A stretch of 64,000 bases of DNA from Karstenula rhodostoma CBS 690.94. Lineage: Eukaryota; Ascomycota; Dothideomycetes; Pleosporales; Didymosphaeriaceae. The stretch covers positions 2,183,711 through 2,247,710 of the forward strand of contig MU001495.1 in NCBI GenBank assembly GCA_010093485.1, read 5' to 3'. This document shows positions 35,501-46,368 of this stretch, one piece after another; the first letter of the stretch is position 1, and every line of letters begins with the position of its first letter. Both the position numbers and the translations under genes were made by a program. The notes under the pieces were generated by a model. It saw only the letters and a program-made list of their open reading frames with translations, was not told the DNA's origin and ran no database searches.

Positions 35501-35965
35501 TGGACAAAATGCTCGACGACGAGAACTGCTCGTTACCACACGAAGGATAACAAACAATGTGGCTAGCAGCTACATAGTACCGAGCTTGAACAAGATGCCA
35601 ACACGACACGGCAATACTCGTTCCCGCGGCGGGGTAATGGAAGCGTCGCCGGGATGTTGCTCCACTCCTGCAGCCGAAAAGGAATATCGCCGCACCTTCA
35701 CCCATCCGCACGTCAGACCTTATCTGCGGCTTGGTCTAGCCTCAAGCACACCACGGCTACGCGGGGTCGTCTGATCAAGGCTATGGGATACTTCCCTGTC
35801 CGCAATGGATGCAGCAGAGCCGCATCTCGGGCGGGAAAGGATAAAGGACTGTTGGAAGTGGGCAAAGATGGCTACTGCAAGCAGGGTGCGCTTTGGGAAA
35901 GCTTACCGCTAAGACCTTGTGCCGAGACACCCTGCAGGGAGTCCGAACGTCATTGACTATGTCGG
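32519..35965. other. Gene-poor region, left part of a 5.6 kb gap
   Basis: After the NOB1 promoter no frame carries a recognisable domain. Longest candidates are 32794-33159 plus, 33815-34210 plus and 34280-34588 plus; they lack start context, splice signals and motif content. No tRNA, rRNA or transposon ends were recognised. The sequence is not notably AT-rich. Confidence 0.5.
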
Positions 35966-36774
35966 TTAGTATGTCCTTGATCGCTCGCGACCGATTGAGC
36001 TGACTTTCTCGTCCTTCGAGCCAAAATACATCTTTCGGATCGACGAGATACGCGAGAGTCCACATACCATCGCGTCGTATGATAGACACGGAATATGGAA
36101 TCCTTCGACCGATCGTCAAGGAAACGAACGCTTGAACGGTGTCGGCACAACTGGCATCTGGTGGTACTGCAATGGTCAAGGTATACAGCGCTTGAATGTC
36201 AGTGCACCGCCTCCAGGATCATCACCCTTCCAGACTTTCTCGGTCTTCTACGGCGATGCATTTGGTTTCTGGGTTTTAAGAGGAGATGCGACCAGTCCAC
36301 CTGCTGCAGAAGCGTGGCATCCGCTTTCGTTTGACTGGGATGAGCGTGACTACTCCGCGTATTTGACCAACGCTGGAGAAGAACATACACTGAAATTACA
36401 ACGGAGAGACCAGGGGTGGCCTCAAATGCTTTTACCAACCACGAATCAAGTCCAACCTGTGGCAACATCTCAGGTTTATGGTGGTTTGAAGGGCGACCTT
36501 GCTATTTTCTTGGCTTTGATAGCACTGTCCATGGACCGACAAACTCTGACGCCGACGCTGCCGCGTATGTTTGTCAATGGTGTTTGGGCAACACATCGAT
36601 TTCCTCATGGCCGTAAGTGATAGTACGCCCTTCGGCCCCAGCTTCCAATCACTCATACGCATGTCCAGGTTCAAACCGAAGAGGCGTGGTCGTATACGTT
36701 TACACTGTCCCAGCGTCATGGGATTCGACACGCAAGTCCACGGCAAAAGATCTCCAAAGCTACCAAGATGGCGC
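35966..36774 (+). pseudogene. Possible lineage-specific gene or decayed gene, unrecognised
   Basis: An uninterrupted frame follows a stop at about 35965 and reads KYIFRIDEIRESPHTIASYD, GIWNPSTDRQGN, TTGIWWYCNGQG, FQTFSVFYGDAFGFWVLRGD and HPLSFDWDERDYSAYL. It reaches a strong donor (GTAAGT) at 36614, and an acceptor CCAG near 36669 leads in phase to RRGVVVYVYTVPASW and a stop after GKYYY. No ATG opens the first block, so an upstream exon is missing or lost. A second Trp-rich segment, GLWWFEGRPCYFLGFD, sits in a different frame at about 36470-36515, which could mean a frameshift. The Trp/Tyr/Gly-rich repeats hint at a beta-rich, lectin-like fold, but that is speculative. An antisense frame at 35781-36179 also looks partly protein-like. 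Confidence 0.3.
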
Positions 36775-37090
36775 GCTCGGGAAATACTACTATTAGACCT
36801 CGCAGCCGTCGACGTTGGCAATATCGGCCCCTGCCAAGACCTGCGGGACGAACCGTTTGCTGTCCGCGAACAGGTGTTCGTTGCCTGTTTTTGCCTTACC
36901 GACTCAAACCGCTGCTCCTCGTTTCAACCCCCGCACGACCTTCCCACGCCGGCTGCCGGTACGGTTCCCGGTTGGAGCAGTCACCACAAACTTGCACAAC
37001 TCTCGGTTACGTTTTCTACAGCCGCGACGACACAGGTTCTTGCCCACGAGTCTAAAGGACTGTTATACGTCGCTGCGGTTATGGAGGCTC

Positions 37091-37175
37091 CCTCATCTCG
37101 TCCTTACCCCAGCTTATATACGTTATGCCGCTCTCTCATCTCATCCTTAGCCCAGTTTATACGTTATGCCGCAGT
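37091..37175. repeat. Two tandem copies of a ~43-bp unit
   Basis: Bases 37091-37132 and 37133-37175 are two imperfect direct copies sharing CTCATCTC.TCCTTA and TACGTTATGCCGC. A partial third start (CTCACCTC) follows. Several differences between copies are C/T or G/A transitions. Confidence 0.8.
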
Positions 37176-37568
37176 CTCTCACCTCCTCCGCTCGTAACCA
37201 GAAGGCCCCGCTGTTCGTCCTCATGCCTGCACACAACATCATCTCTCTGCCGAATACGTATCCCATCGTCTCTCCACCTCATTTTGCTACCATCTCATTC
37301 CGTACGACTCTACGACTACCACCATGTGGATATTATCCGGAACAGTCAATTGTCGACTCTTGGTGACAGGAACTCTACGGGGTGCCAAACCACACAAGGA
37401 TTTCAAACATGTCTGGAAAGAGTGGCGGTGAAGTCTCGACTCGCACGGGGAATAATCCCTGCCCGCGTCCTGTTTCCGCTTTGATCTATCTATAATACCC
37501 AGCAATATATTCGTTTCGCCGTTCTTTTCCACTTCGCAGAAAGCGCAGGCGGTGCGTGCGGACAGACT

Positions 37569-37848
37569 AGCTGTGAGGCTCACTCGGCTGGCGTACACAG
37601 AGACGAAGGTGGCGTGCCACGTTTGTTTGGGACTGCCCGACCTGACCCGGATTAATACATGTTGCGAGCTTGCACGTGGCAGTGTAGGTACGCAGACCCG
37701 CTGTGAGGTTACCATTGCGTCTCGGTCACTCGGCTTTCGTACGCAAAGGCTTCTCCCGGCGGAGGTGGCGTGCTGCGTTTTGGCCATGTTTGGGCTGCTT
37801 GACCCGAATCGGAGTAATACATGTTGCGAGCTGCACGTGGCAGTGTAG
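37569..37848. repeat. Imperfect direct duplication of ~120-150 bp
   Basis: Copy one (about 37569-37686) and copy two (about 37700-37848) both begin GCTGTGAGG and end with TAATACATGTTGCGAGC followed by GCACGTGGCAGTGTAG, with related sequence between (GGTGGCGTGC, CTCGGCT). Copy two has about 30 extra bases. No coding potential or element ends were seen. Confidence 0.75.
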
Positions 37849-38127
37849 TAGTGTAGGATCCAGAGATCAAACGCACATTGATGAGGTAGATGTCGAGTAT
37901 GGTGTTCTGGTTATCGTAGCCAAGATTTAGTTACCCTCGTGTTCAGTAGATGTCTTGAGATGGCGTGAGTGCAAAATACACTGCAAGGTTTCGTCGAACC
38001 CGCACGATGAGATTGTTCCCGTAACGCCGCCCAATGCTAATCTATCCATCGAGACCAGTGCAACATATAGTACAAATATCGTGGCCGTCCGTCCATCCAT
38101 CCATCTATCCGCGCATCAATCAACGCT

Positions 38128-39141
38128 TCAATCTTCCGCGTCAGCAGAAGAACCCCCCGTTTCCACATCGTCTCCCCTCCCCTCTACGCAATCGGCCGAC
38201 TCCGCTCGTCTTCGGGCATTCTCTGCGCGCTGGTTAGCCATCACACCCTCGCGCCTCATCCTCAGCAGATACTCCAGCCGCGCCTCGCCGTCCTCGCGCT
38301 CACTCACCATATAAGCATCGATCGCCGCGCTGAACACGGCAAACCCCGCACACCCGACCGCCGCGGCCTGCGGCCCTGCATTCCGCGCCAGCACGCCGCC
38401 CGTGAGACACCCGCCCGCAACACCATTCCACAGATCGTTCTTCGCGCGGAGGCCTTCGATGGCGCACTCGGTGCCGCTGAAGATGGCGCCGACTTTGGCG
38501 AAGTTCTTCCCCGAGCTGATGGACGAGCGGTACATGTCGCGCAGGCCGTGTTTGAGTTGCTGGCGGAGGGGGAGGTCGGTGAGGGGGACGCTGCCGGTGG
38601 GTGTTTGGACCATTTGGCCGGCGAAGGAGGGGTGCGTTATGGTTGATGAGGCGGCGGACGAGGAGGCGGAAGAAGCAGCGGATGCAGCAGCGGGCGCGGG
38701 TGTGGGTGTAGGGGTTGGTTTTGCGCCCGCGGCGGCGGTCGATGTCGCGTTTGTTGCTGCTGCCGCCGCTGCTGGGGCGGGGGCGTTGGGCACGGCGAGC
38801 GGCTGCGACATGGGCGTGTCGTAGCGCATCTGCGGGTGGGCATCAGTATGCTGTTTTGTTCTGTTCCGCGCTGCGCTGCGCTGCGCTTCTTCGGGGCCAC
38901 GGCTAGAGGTATAGGATACTCACCGACGACATGAACAATCCGAACATGGCACCCAGCCCTCCACCCATAACACCCGCCATCACCGTCTTCCCTGCACAGC
39001 TCTCCATCGCGCCTTGCATCTGCACTCGCGTCAGCGTCCAGCCACTCTTCCCGCTGGGTGTGTCCATACCATCTTCACCATCTGCGCCTCCTGATCCGAC
39101 ATCCCCGCGTTGGGATTCATACCCGGTGGCGTGAAAGACAT
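38128..39141 (-). CDS. TIM22: TIM22, pore subunit of the carrier translocase
   Basis: TIM22 inserts multi-spanning carrier proteins into the mitochondrial inner membrane. Exons 39141-39070, 39019-38924 and 38829-38128 encode about 289 residues, all joined in phase 0. Exon 2 contributes [22 protein letters not shown], the first Gly-rich helix of the Tim17/22/23 fold. Exon 3 carries the amphipathic [29 protein letters not shown] region, [18 protein letters not shown], and a last helix ending in MVSEREDGE. Between helix 1 and the rest there is a 60-residue Ala/Pro/Thr/Ser-rich insertion ([16 protein letters not shown]) in the intermembrane-space loop, which makes this protein longer than yeast Tim22 (207 residues). 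The C-terminus is also extended and charged. Each coding exon begins with an ATG codon. Confidence 0.9.
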
Positions 39142-39764
39142 GGCGTATGTGTTATGTGTGGAACGAACGTGCTGGTGGGTGGATGCACGCGACGGTAAAA
39201 GTTGCGATGCGATGCGGCGACGAGAATGGAACTTTTGCGGAGAAGGCGCGGAGGACGGGAGGTGCCGGATCGGGCTTGGTGCCGTCGGGCGCGTTAGGAT
39301 GCTGCGAGGTGGGCTCCACACGGCCAATGGGCCCTGGGTTGACTTGAGAAACGATATGAATGCAAACTTGCGAGTTTTTGATGGGATTAGTGACGGTTTC
39401 TTTTGCGATTGCTGATTCCACAATCATTGACTCTGGTCGTTCTCCGGTGCAACACTCGTTACCGGCTTCATCTCCACATTACACAAGAGACACGATTGCA
39501 CGGGTCATAATGTATACAATTCTTATTAACATCATGCCAACCATTAGACAGCATCAACGCCGAATCCCGCTACCTATTCCCATATAAACGACGAAGCTCC
39601 ATCTCTAACTTTTGCCAGACAATTGTCCCGCTTGCACCAATCCGCCTTCTTGAATCTCCTCGAGTAAACGATTAGAATTAGACCAAAAAACATTTCGTCT
39701 AGACGTTGCGTCTAATGGCGTTAATCATAAGGTATATAGCTTGCCGTAGCTCATCAATAGATCA
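39142..39764. other. TIM22 promoter and AT-rich 3' region of the next gene
   Basis: About 620 bases. Bases 39480-39770 are AT-rich and include the near-palindrome TCGTCTAGACG. No gene or RNA was recognised. Confidence 0.5.
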
Positions 39765-41471
39765 TTACGCAAAATCCGAAGGAGACACTGATCGGCCGAT
39801 GTAGTCACCACTGGCGAGATTGAAGTCCCTCGACTCCGGAGGCGGCGTGAGGTTCTTTTCCCATTCCTTCATCAAGTGTGAAGCTGTCCGCTTTAATTGC
39901 GAGGGTGACAGCTTGTTAAGCTCGGGCCAGGGGATGGAGTTGCGCTTCGGGTCGCGACGCGAAGACTCGTCAGCAAGACCGACAGAGCTGGACGCTGTGT
40001 GAGTGGAGGCTTTGGAGTCATGGCGCTGCGAGTGGTACCTGGTGCTTGTCCTTGAGCTAGCCTGGCCCGACGCAGGCGAGGAAGGCCCCTCGGACTCATC
40101 CGAGCTGTTGCCGTCGCCCGATATCTTGGCAGCGTGAACGTGGTCGTCGCTTGGTGTTTCCCAGTTATCCCAGCTATCGAAGTCGTCGGCCTGGCTTGCG
40201 GTTTGCTTTAGGGGGGTACGCGTTTGCTTGAGAGCGTGAGTTTTCTTGTGTGTCGGCGAGGTCTTGGGCTCAGACAGACCGTGCTCCTTCCAGAACTCAT
40301 CTCCGATATCCACCTTGGACGGGACCGACTTCTTTGAGCTGGTTGCACGGTTCAACGTGGGTCGGTTCTCGGAGGCTTTGCGTGTACCCTTGGTGGCGGC
40401 ATCCCTCACGCTTCCGGGACCTGAACCCTCGGCAGCATTGATAGCGTCATCGCCAACCGTGGCTTGCCGAATGTCGTCGATGAAGGTGAAAAATCCGTCC
40501 TTGAAGTCATTGGCCATCTGCTTGCCGGTGCGGAGGAGGGCTTCGCGCTGTATGTTGGAGACTCCACCAAGATCATAGCGTTCTCCATTGACGGTGTTGG
40601 CTATTTGGTTTGCGATGTCGGGCGAGGTTGACAGACGATTGGGTAGAGGCGGGCGTTGGCTGGTGGTGCTGGTGGACGTGGCGGGAGTAGGTGGGTCGTC
40701 GTTCCGAAGATCGAGCGGCTGGGGAAACGACGGCGTGTAGTTGTTATCGGGCGACAAGAGCGACAAGGTGCGCAGGTGTCTCGAGCCGCTGAAGACTTTG
40801 CCGCCGCGCTGGGCTGTTTTGGCGTTCAACAGCGCCTTGCGACGTTCCATCTCCTTCTGCATCCACGACGACGAGCCGTCTTCGTCGTCCTGGTCCAAGC
40901 CATTATTGGCGAGCGAGGTATTGAGGGGCTGTAGCTTGGTGACCTTGCGCAGGTCGTTCCGTACCTTGACGGCTTCTTGGGTTGCGTAGTGCTTCTTGAG
41001 CGTCTTGAGATCCAGCTCGGCCTTGGTCAGCTCCTCCTTGAGCTCAAGGACATAGCGCTCCTGGGCGGCGATGATGTTGAGGATGTTTGTTTCGGCCGAG
41101 GTGGAGTCCGGCGAAGGGACTGGAGAGGGCGCGGCAATCCAGGATTGCGGGCGTGAGCGCGGCGAGGGAATGGCTGGGGAGCTGCTGCCGGCAGCAGCTG
41201 GCTGGATGGGGAATTGCAGGGAGAGGCGCTTTCCCTGGCGAAGGATGTCGGCGTGCGACATGGAGCGAGCGTGAGAATGCATGTTTGGGGTGAGGGGCGG
41301 GTGAGAGAGCGTGCTGCTGGAGGTCGACGCAGCGCCGGAGACGGAGGCGGAGGTTTGTTCAGAGGGTGCGATGGAACTGGAAGTGTGCGCGGCCCCTGAG
41401 GCCCGTTCTTTGTCGTCCGGGGTGCTCGACCGTTTCCGAGATGAGGCGGGCTTGTGCTGGGCGCGGTCCAT
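39765..41471 (-). CDS. DUF4048-type fungal protein with a short coiled coil
   Basis: A single exon of about 568 residues starting MDRAQHKPASSRKR; the frame stays open upstream to 41855, but that part has hydrophobic, leader-like content and this start gives a more plausible disordered N-terminus. Ordered elements include SLQFPIQP near residue 90, a coiled coil (NILNIIAAQERYVLELKEEL and the following KAELDLKTLKKHY), and a short helix with GKQMANDFKDGFFTFIDDIRQATVG. The C-terminus has a Trp-containing acidic motif (DFDSWDNWETPSDD) and a helix KLSPSQLKRTASHLMKEWEK. The SLQFPIQP and ERY-LELKEEL elements match my memory of fungal DUF4048 proteins, whose function is unknown. A role in membrane trafficking is sometimes suggested for such acidic W-rich motifs, but I cannot support it from sequence. 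Confidence 0.7.
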   Translation of the reverse strand: MDRAQHKPASSRKRSSTPDDKERASGAAHTSSSIAPSEQTSASVSGAASTSSSTLSHPPLTPNMHSHARSMSHADILRQGKRLSLQFPIQPAAAGSSSPAIPSPRSRPQSWIAAPSPVPSPDSTSAETNILNIIAAQERYVLELKEELTKAELDLKTLKKHYATQEAVKVRNDLRKVTKLQPLNTSLANNGLDQDDEDGSSSWMQKEMERRKALLNAKTAQRGGKVFSGSRHLRTLSLLSPDNNYTPSFPQPLDLRNDDPPTPATSTSTTSQRPPLPNRLSTSPDIANQIANTVNGERYDLGGVSNIQREALLRTGKQMANDFKDGFFTFIDDIRQATVGDDAINAAEGSGPGSVRDAATKGTRKASENRPTLNRATSSKKSVPSKVDIGDEFWKEHGLSEPKTSPTHKKTHALKQTRTPLKQTASQADDFDSWDNWETPSDDHVHAAKISGDGNSSDESEGPSSPASGQASSRTSTRYHSQRHDSKASTHTASSSVGLADESSRRDPKRNSIPWPELNKLSPSQLKRTASHLMKEWEKNLTPPPESRDFNLASGDYIGRSVSPSDFA

Positions 41472-42952
41472 GACGTCTGCTCCTCCTAGGTCGAAGATGT
41501 TGTGTGCGCCGATACCATGGCCTTTGCCTTTGACGAGGCGGCAGGTCAAGCGTGCGAGGCGGAGGCGTGAAGAGAGGCGGTGGAGGATGATGCTGTAGCG
41601 GTGGCTGGACTCGCTGAGCTCAAAATGCAGGGCTAGGATGGCAGCAGGCAAGCCAATCAGGCGGAGGAGGAAGCCGTTCTTCAACCACGAATACAACCAC
41701 GCTTTCAGCAACGCAGGGCTTGCTGGATTTCCCATGCCAAAACCATGGGCGCACGCATTCTTCAAGTTGGAGGAGGAGGGGGCATGCGTCACACGGCCGA
41801 GGTCGAGGGGGCTTTTGTGTCTGCCCACGTTCACGCGTGCACGCCCGCCAAACAAAGCGACGCTCTAATTTGCATTCCCTGCAGGTCCGCCGTTAGCTCG
41901 CAGCTGACCTGGCGGTGCCTGGCGCAGGTGCCAGGGCGGTGTAGCTGCGCCCGTCTAGGTATGCACTGTGTATGTTTTGGTGCATACAAAGACAGTCGCA
42001 AGCGGCCTGCACGTCAGCCATCCATCTCCAGGAGGACCGTCCGCATGCTGTTGCAGTCCCCGCGTGTAGATGCCGGAGACGCATCGGCGGGGGTTACGCT
42101 GAAAAGCCCCTGCCGAGCCCTTATACGCTAGTCGCTATAATGGCGCCGTATTGGGAAGTGCGCGAGAGCCGCGTCCTGTGTTGTGTACGTACACTGTCGG
42201 ATCCGGATTCCAGCCTCCAGGAACAGACGACGGCATGGAGTAGGGGTGCCACGCATGGTGAAGCTTCGTCTACCCACTTTCTCACGCCCACCAAGTTTCT
42301 GCAAGGCTGTCGCGGGAGTGCTACAAGGAGTGTCCACGCAGGCCATTGGCCAGAGCCCATCTTGTCCCATGTTTACCGCCGCTGCTTCGCCGACGCCAGC
42401 ACCTCTTCCCAATGACGCACCAATTGTCGGGGCGACTGGAGACCAGATAGCCGCTGCATGCATGTTGCGGAGAGCCGAACGGAGCTGAGCTGGCTTATGC
42501 AGGGCTGCCCGTGACTGGATGCAGCTGCTGCAGGTCCTCCCGAGTCTCTTTGTCTTGCCGTATACATAGCAGGCGCGCCCAACACCGAGAATTCATCTTG
42601 CAGACTGGTGCGTCTCCTCTTCCTGAGACTGATGGGCACCCACGCACGCCTCTCGTCGCTTCGTGCGGGCTTGCCGGCTCGACTCGCAGACGACGTCAAA
42701 GCGGGCGGCGTGTGCGTTTGTTGATGGGCCCCGTGTGTTGTCATGGAGACCGACTGGCCGGCCCTCAACCCCAGCTCATATCCATAACCGTTCCCAGCGT
42801 CGCACCAGACGTGCCTCCTCACCACAATCCTATTTCTATTCTTCACCACTGTTCCACGGCGACCGCCGTCCCTCTCCGACCTGGCTGCCATTGTCGCTTG
42901 ATTCCCCCTCAGCGACCGCGTTACCCGCAACCACCTCCGTCAGCCGCCCGCA
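41472..42952. other. Divergent intergenic region between DUF4048-type and kinase genes
   Basis: About 1.5 kb. The first 380 bases continue the open frame of the upstream gene and may be a long 5' leader or a coding extension. The rest holds overlapping short frames on both strands without motifs. The sequence just before 42953 is pyrimidine-rich, typical of a fungal leader. Confidence 0.45.
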
Positions 42953-45278
42953 ATGGCCGAGGGCTACCAGGTCTTGGAAGAATTGGGCAGTGCGTGCAAT
43001 GGACAATCGAGTCGCAGTGCATTGCTGACAGCGCCTAGGCGGAAGCTTCGGAAAGGTGTACAAGGCCATTGAAAAAGCCACGGGCGAGACGGTTGCTATC
43101 AAGCTGGTACCATTGCCCATCCCTGCCCGTCCCATGACCCCCACACTCACGCATTCCGCCAGATCGACCTCGAAGAGAGCACCGACGAGCTCGCCGACAT
43201 CCAAGCCGAGATCAACCTGCTGGGCACCTGCAAAAGCCCCTACGTCACCGAGTACAAGAACAGCTTCGTCCGAGGCGTGAAGCTATGGATCGTCATGGAG
43301 TTCCTGGGCGGAGGCTCTGCATTGGATCTGGTGCGTGAACCAGGCAAAATGTGGACGTGACGGATACTGATGGTTACAGATGGCTCCCGGACCGTTTAGC
43401 GAAGCACACATCGCCATCGTATGTCGCGAACTCTTGCTCGGGCTCGTCTATCTACACGGCACCGGCAAGATACACCGGGACATCAAGGCTGCCAACGTCC
43501 TGCTTACCGACATGGGCAAGGTCAAACTGGCAGACTTCGGCGTTGCCGCGCAGTTGACCAACCTGAAGTCGCAACGCATGACTTTTGTCGGGACACCATA
43601 TTGGATGGCTCCCGAAGTCATACAAGAAGAAGGCTACGACTTCAAGGCCGATATCTGGTCGCTGGGCATTACTGCCATGGAGCTAGCCATGGGACAGCCG
43701 CCGCACGCTGGCTCTCATCCTATGAAGATCTTGTTCACCATCCCGAAGAACCCCGCACCGCGGCTCGAGGGCAGTCAATGGACCAAAGAGTTCAAAGACT
43801 TTGTGTCAAAATGCCTGGTTAAAGACCCCGATCTACGAGCCAGCGCGAAGGAGCTTCTCGAACACAAGTTCATCCGGAAGGCGGGCAACATCCAAGCCAT
43901 GCGAGAGATGATCGAGCGCAAGCAGATGTACGACGCTCAGCAGGAGACTACCAAGCACGTAAAGTACTACGAAGAGACCATGTAAGTTCCCAGCTTCGCC
44001 TCGGGGTTTCGACACTAACGTTCTAGGGTCGATCTCTCCCCGAAGGATGATGAAGACGAATGGAACTTCACGATCCAACACCCAAAGACGATCAGGATCA
44101 GTGCTAACCCCCACACGGCGAGGCGTCGCAAGCCGACGCGTATGCCTTCTGGCGAAGTCAACGCATGTGTTGGTACGATGCAGCGGATGGACCTGAACGC
44201 AGCACCATTGGGTAACATCACTGACTCACCGCTACCTGAACGGCGCCGGCCGTCGAGACGTATGTCGTCCACGGGAACAGCCATCCGAGTGCCTTCGGGG
44301 GCAACGTCAACAACTCGACGCGTCGCGAATGTTCCTAAACAGCCTTTGGGCGTCGATCTTAGTTTCGGCAACTCGCCCTCCACAGTCAGACACTTCAAGC
44401 GTGTCTCGTCGGGCGAGAGGCGGGCAGCACTTGCATCGAACCCAATCGACACTGCAAACTCGTTCCACCCCAATCCGTATGCGAAGACCTTCCGCCCATC
44501 GCCCCCCAACTCCGCCCAATTCCTGGACATCCACGACGAGAACACGCCCCCACCTGCAGACTATCCGCCAGTGGCTATCACCAAGGATGCACTCTACGGT
44601 CGACGTGCCTACACCAAGGCGCTCGATTCGGTCTTTCAAGAAGCCCATGCAGATTCCGCGTCGCCCCAGCAGCGCGAAGCCATCAGTCGAGTACACCAGG
44701 CTTGGGCTCACCTTGACCAGATTGACCCTGAAGGACAGTTCTTGCTCTTGAAGGCGATGGTCGACCGATTGCAAGGAGACTCGAAGCTCGCTTCTGCGCT
44801 CGGAATCGCTGTGTCGCCCGCACCAACCCCCGCTCCCAAACAGCACAACACGAAGTCCAGCGAATTCAGCTTGGCTGGCACCACAGTCCACGGCAACGGA
44901 ACGGCTCGCATCCGCGCCAACACATCATCCACTGCATTCACCAAACCATCGTCCATGACCGACTACCCCGCCTCTCCCATACAGGCTCAAACTCCGTTCC
45001 AATCCCCCATCGGCACGCCCACGAGCACGAGCTCCGGCTCCCCGGTCAAGGGCCCCAAACTCGTTCTCGCGCAAAACAACCCGCATCTCAAGTCCCACCG
45101 TCGTCGACAGAGCGCTTTTGTGGGCGGCGAGAAGATGTCGGGGCTTGAAGGTGATGAGTTGGACGAGAAGAAGCTGCCGGGCCATGTGGAGCCGGGCATG
45201 GAACAACAGGGCTTGCTCGCTGACATTCTTTACGGGCAGTGGATGCAGGGCCTGAAGAGTCGGTGGCCGCTGTCGTGA
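42953..45278 (+). CDS. Ste20/GCK-family Ser/Thr protein kinase (Kic1/Nak1-like)
   Basis: Exons 42953-42989, 43039-43106, 43163-43330, 43380-43981 and 44027-45278 give about 708 residues. The catalytic domain occupies residues 5-255: Gly loop [17 protein letters not shown] with Lys34, [11 protein letters not shown] with the catalytic Asp near 125, DFGVAAQ near 143, the GCK-type activation loop [14 protein letters not shown], and GSLGIT-like [14 protein letters not shown]. The N-terminal catalytic domain, lack of a CRIB/PH region and the following helix [18 protein letters not shown] place it in the germinal-centre kinase group, near Kic1 of yeast and Nak1 of fission yeast, which act in the RAM/MOR morphogenesis pathway with NDR kinase. 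The C-terminal half is Ser/Pro-rich with an ordered helical patch at [19 protein letters not shown]. Assignment to Kic1 rather than an Sps1-type GCK is inference. Confidence 0.88.
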
Positions 45279-46368
45279 TTGAACACTGTTCGATGGCCGT
45301 TGTGCAAGTGGGTGGTGGGCATGCGATCCTCGCACCGCACCGCGCTGGACGGAAACAGTAAAATCTCCATTCTTGCATATACTTCTCCCTGCGTCTCGTC
45401 TAAGTCGAGTCGCATCGCAGATCTTTTGCCCTTCTGTTTTTTTTATTTTCATGTCTCTCCTTGGGTACAGCTGCATACGCATGATTCACGAACTGACGAG
45501 CTTGGCATGGGTATGATGAGCTTGTTGTGGTAAGTTTGTGAGATGCTGGTGCTTGTAGCTGCTTGCATTGTATAAAACTGGGCGTTCGTTTGGCATTTTT
45601 GGCGTCTGCTTGGAAAGATTACGATAGGTAGGTAAGATACGGGGGAGGGCGAGGAAAGGGGATAAGAATGTATATAGCCAGCTGTAGGAACGTCGCAGGT
45701 GTAATTGAATAATGGGATCGTTCATATGTAATGCGCTCTTACCATGTTTGTGAAGTGGAAATCGCGGACGCGGACAAGCGTCTCGGCAAACGGCGGCAGT
45801 GGCTGAATTGGCCTGCTTACCAGAATGGATATCACACTCTTGCTTGGGGGAGACACGTGCAGCTTTGGAGGCCTCGGGGTACTACACTCCCCGTTCGCAG
45901 TGGTCGCGATGTCCGCCGAGGATCCCAGGCGGGTGAAGAGAGGGCCGTGCAACACAGTCAGGACGCGTTTGCGAGTGACTGCAGTGACGAGAAAGGATCA
46001 ATAACGAAAACGGATGTGAAGAGGGGCTCGGTGGGCGTTGGAAAGAAGGGTCAGTGAGACAACGCACTGGGAAATTGAAGATGGAGCCGGAGGTCGGTGT
46101 GAATGTGTGGAATAGGAAGGGTAGGTATAAATACCTTCAGGTTTTGCTGATTCGGAGGCAGGCTTCATCTATACAGAGATCTTAGTCTTGGAATACCACG
46201 AAATTTCTACCGACACCTACACACACCCACACGATTCGATACTTATACTTAGCAAGCTACCGAAGCCGTCATCATCATCTTAATTACATTCACGGAATCT
46301 AAGATTCGAACTCATACCTCTGCTACCTTTCAAGTTTTTCCTCCTCCGCCACACTCCGACTCGCGATA
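45279..46368. other. Intergenic region, no supported gene
   Basis: About 1.1 kb between the kinase and the orphan gene. A 108-codon plus frame at 45731-46057 overlaps two minus frames and shows no motif. Bases 46195-46365 are A/C- and pyrimidine-rich and probably form the promoter and 5' leader of the next gene. Confidence 0.5.

Noticed and set aside
36571..37197. 208-codon plus-strand frame after the candidate region
   Set aside because: It ends within the 43-bp tandem repeats; the alternative frame reached by splicing gives a more protein-like ending, so this one was left out.
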